From Acidobacteriota bacterium (GTDB taxonomy: Bacteria > Acidobacteriota > Terriglobia > Bryobacterales > JACQDG01): a stretch of DNA of 6,236 bases. The position numbers and the translations under genes are program-made. This document shows positions 4,802 to 6,236 of the stretch, in pieces (position 1 is the stretch's first letter; the number at the start of each line of letters is the position of its first letter). Below the pieces are notes generated by a model. That model was not told the origin of the DNA and did not search any database. It worked only from the letters and a program-made list of their open reading frames with translations. The stretch spans positions 1 through 6,236 of the forward strand of contig JACQDI010000465.1 in assembly GCA_016201195.1 (NCBI GenBank), in the 5' to 3' direction.

Positions 4802-6016
4802 TTCGTAGCGCAAAGCTTCGATCGGATCCAGCCGCGCCGCTTTCCGCGCCGGGTACAGGCCGAAGAAAATCCCCATCGCCGCCGAGAACAGGACCGCGAT
4901 GCCGATCGACACCGGGGAGATCGTGCTCGGCCACTCCATCACATTAGCCAGAACACGCGAGGCGGCCAGGCCGAATACCACGCCGAACAGCCCGCCGAAC
5001 AGGCTCAGAACCATGGCTTCGGTGAGGAACTGCGCCTCCACGTCGCGCTCGGTGGCGCCGATGGCCATACGCACGCCGATCTCCCGGGTGCGCTCGGTCA
5101 CCGACACCAGCATGATATTCATGATTCCGATGCCGCCCACCAGCAGCGACACCGACGCCACCGCCCCCAGCAGCAGGGTCATCACCTGGCCGGCCTGGTC
5201 GGCGAGCTGCGCGGCGTCGGCCATGTTCCGCACTCCGAAATCATCCTCCTGCTCCGGCCGGATCCGGTGGCGCTCCCGCAGCAGGTCCTCGATCTGCTTC
5301 TGAGCGAGCCCCGTCGCCTCCTTCGAGACGGCCTGCACATACATGCTGTTCAGCCAGTTGGTGCCCAGCACCTTCTTCTGGGCCGTGGTGTAGGGCATGA
5401 AGATCTGGTCGTCCTGGCTGAAGCCCATGCCGCTCTGGCCTTTTTCGCCGGCCACACCCACCACCCGAAACGGCAGGTTTTTGATGCGCACCGTTTTGCC
5501 GATGGGATTCTCCTCCCCGAACAGGTTTTTGCGGACCTCCGCGCCGATCACCACTACGTTGTTGTTCAGCTCCACGTCCTCAGTGGTGAACGACGTGCCG
5601 ACGGTCATGGTCCAATCTTTGACCACGAAGTAAACCGGCTCGGTGCCGTTGATGCGGGTCTGCCAGTTCTGGTTGCCGTAGATCACCTGGGCGCCGCCCA
5701 TCACGCCGGGCGCGGCGGCTTTCACCGCGCTGCACTCCCGCACGATGGCCTGCATGTCCTCCACGATCAGGGTTCGCGTGCTGCCCCAGCCGCCGTGCAT
5801 GTGGCCCGAGCGGCCCGAGCCGGCAAATACAGACAGGGCGTTCGACCCCAGCGAGGCGATCTGGACCTGCATCTGCTTGTTGGCGCCCTGTCCCACGCCC
5901 ACCATGGTGATCACCGAGCCCACGCCGATGATGATGCCCAGCATGGTGAGCGCCGAGCGCAACTTATGGCGAGCCAGCGCCCGCCAGGCGATTTTCACGA
6001 TTACCACTAAGTTCAT
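4799..6016 (-). CDS. MacB-type ABC transporter permease
   Basis: This 405-residue permease has the MacB/LolC-like plan. A cytoplasmic N-terminus with WRALARHKLRSALTMLGIII leads into TM1 (about 21-41). A large periplasmic MacB core domain covers about 42-275. It is followed by TM2 (279-303), the cytoplasmic stretch VSVTERTREIGVRMAIGA (304-321) that couples to the ATPase, TM3 (333-356) and TM4 (367-388). It ends in YPARKAARLDPIEALRYE, the normal family ending. Such permeases dimerise in the inner membrane and move substrates from the periplasm outward with a MacA-type adaptor, or act in lipoprotein or antimicrobial-peptide handling; the cargo here is unknown. The gene overlaps the stop of the ATPase gene by 4 bp (ATGA) and has a strong Shine-Dalgarno. 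Its TAG stop lies in the inverted repeat at 4721-4801. In E. coli MacB ATPase and permease are fused; here they are separate. Confidence 0.93.
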   Translation of the reverse strand: MNLVVIVKIAWRALARHKLRSALTMLGIIIGVGSVITMVGVGQGANKQMQVQIASLGSNALSVFAGSGRSGHMHGGWGSTRTLIVEDMQAIVRECSAVKAAAPGVMGGAQVIYGNQNWQTRINGTEPVYFVVKDWTMTVGTSFTTEDVELNNNVVVIGAEVRKNLFGEENPIGKTVRIKNLPFRVVGVAGEKGQSGMGFSQDDQIFMPYTTAQKKVLGTNWLNSMYVQAVSKEATGLAQKQIEDLLRERHRIRPEQEDDFGVRNMADAAQLADQAGQVMTLLLGAVASVSLLVGGIGIMNIMLVSVTERTREIGVRMAIGATERDVEAQFLTEAMVLSLFGGLFGVVFGLAASRVLANVMEWPSTISPVSIGIAVLFSAAMGIFFGLYPARKAARLDPIEALRYE

Positions 6017-6236
6017 GACCCCTCCTCGCCCTCCAGGTCCTCGCCGATCACGGGCAAGTGCGGCAGCACCTCCGCCGCGATCAACGGATTCTCCGCCGGC
6101 GCGTCCTGGCGGATCTTGCCGTCCCCGAAGATCACCGTGCGTTTGGCGTAACAGGCGATATCCGGCTCGTGGGTCACCAGCACAATCGTCAGCTCGCTCT
6201 CCGCGTTGAGCTTTTGGAGAATGTCCATAATCTCCA
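6013..6236 (-). CDS. ABC transporter ATP-binding protein (MacB/LolD type), C-terminal fragment
   Basis: The right edge of the window cuts this gene, leaving about 74 C-terminal residues. The frame stays open to 6236, giving EIMDILQKLNAESELTIVLV and then THEPDIACYAKRTVIFGDGKI. THEPDIA contains the H-loop (switch) histidine. The D-A-RTV-F-DGKI pattern after it is typical of the MacB/LolD subfamily. Walker A, signature and Walker B motifs lie outside the window. A short acidic tail (IGEDLEGEEGS) ends at TGA 6013-6015, overlapping the permease ATG, so the two proteins are translationally coupled and should form one complex. An ATG at 6228 is internal and not the real start. Confidence 0.88.
   Translation of the reverse strand, partial: EIMDILQKLNAESELTIVLVTHEPDIACYAKRTVIFGDGKIRQDAPAENPLIAAEVLPHLPVIGEDLEGEEGS
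6019..6027 (-). promoter_or_regulatory. Ribosome binding site of the MacB-type permease gene
   Basis: GAGGAGGGG on the minus strand lies just before the ATG at 6016, inside the last codons of the ATPase gene. It supports this ATG as the start and agrees with coupled translation across the ATGA overlap. Confidence 0.7.

Noticed and set aside
4629..4934. Minus-strand open frame through the inverted repeat (peptides such as SHRDTEDTE)
   Set aside because: This is translation of the repeat element itself. Such peptides come from the CACAGAG repeats rather than from a gene.
5267..6010. Plus-strand open frame of 247 codons
   Set aside because: It is antisense to the MacB-type permease, with the same shadow composition and no motif.

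Overview
The window is GC-rich, dense bacterial chromosomal sequence with short intergenic gaps. Predicted proteins include a MacB-type ABC exporter, a GT5 bacterial glycogen synthase and a RibBA-like protein with the wording LLTNHPRK...LEGFGI. The style fits a Gram-negative soil bacterium, and Acidobacteriota (Bryobacter/Solibacter type) is my best guess. That assignment is inferred from recalled protein wording, not tested.

Layout. 2-136 (+) is the tail of an ornithine cyclodeaminase/mu-crystallin family gene. 137-277 is a convergent gap in which I see no gene, tRNA or clear terminator. 278-1578 (-) is a two-gene unit: a thioredoxin, then a DapA-like aldolase joined by an ATGA overlap. A perfect TATAAT stands in front of the thioredoxin. 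1650-3092 (-) is glgA. 3168-3609 (-) holds a Phd/YefM-type antitoxin followed by a previously unmarked, shortened ParE/RelE toxin remnant. 3596-4723 (+) is ribBA, divergent from the antitoxin and overlapping its probable start. 4721-4801 is a perfect 32-bp inverted repeat filling the whole gap between two convergent genes and supplying both stop codons. 4799-6016 (-) is a MacB-type permease. 6013-6236 (-) is the C-terminal part of its ATPase, cut by the window edge.

How the genes work together. The ATPase and permease form a translationally coupled export unit. Thioredoxin and the DapA-like enzyme are co-transcribed, but their functional link is unknown. GlgA (glycogen synthesis) and RibBA (start of riboflavin synthesis) are housekeeping genes. 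The most unusual content is the palindromic element whose ends are the stop codons of its neighbours, the decayed toxin-antitoxin pair between glgA and ribBA, and a RibBA whose GTP cyclohydrolase II half keeps the zinc cysteines but lacks most expected GTP-binding and catalytic residues.
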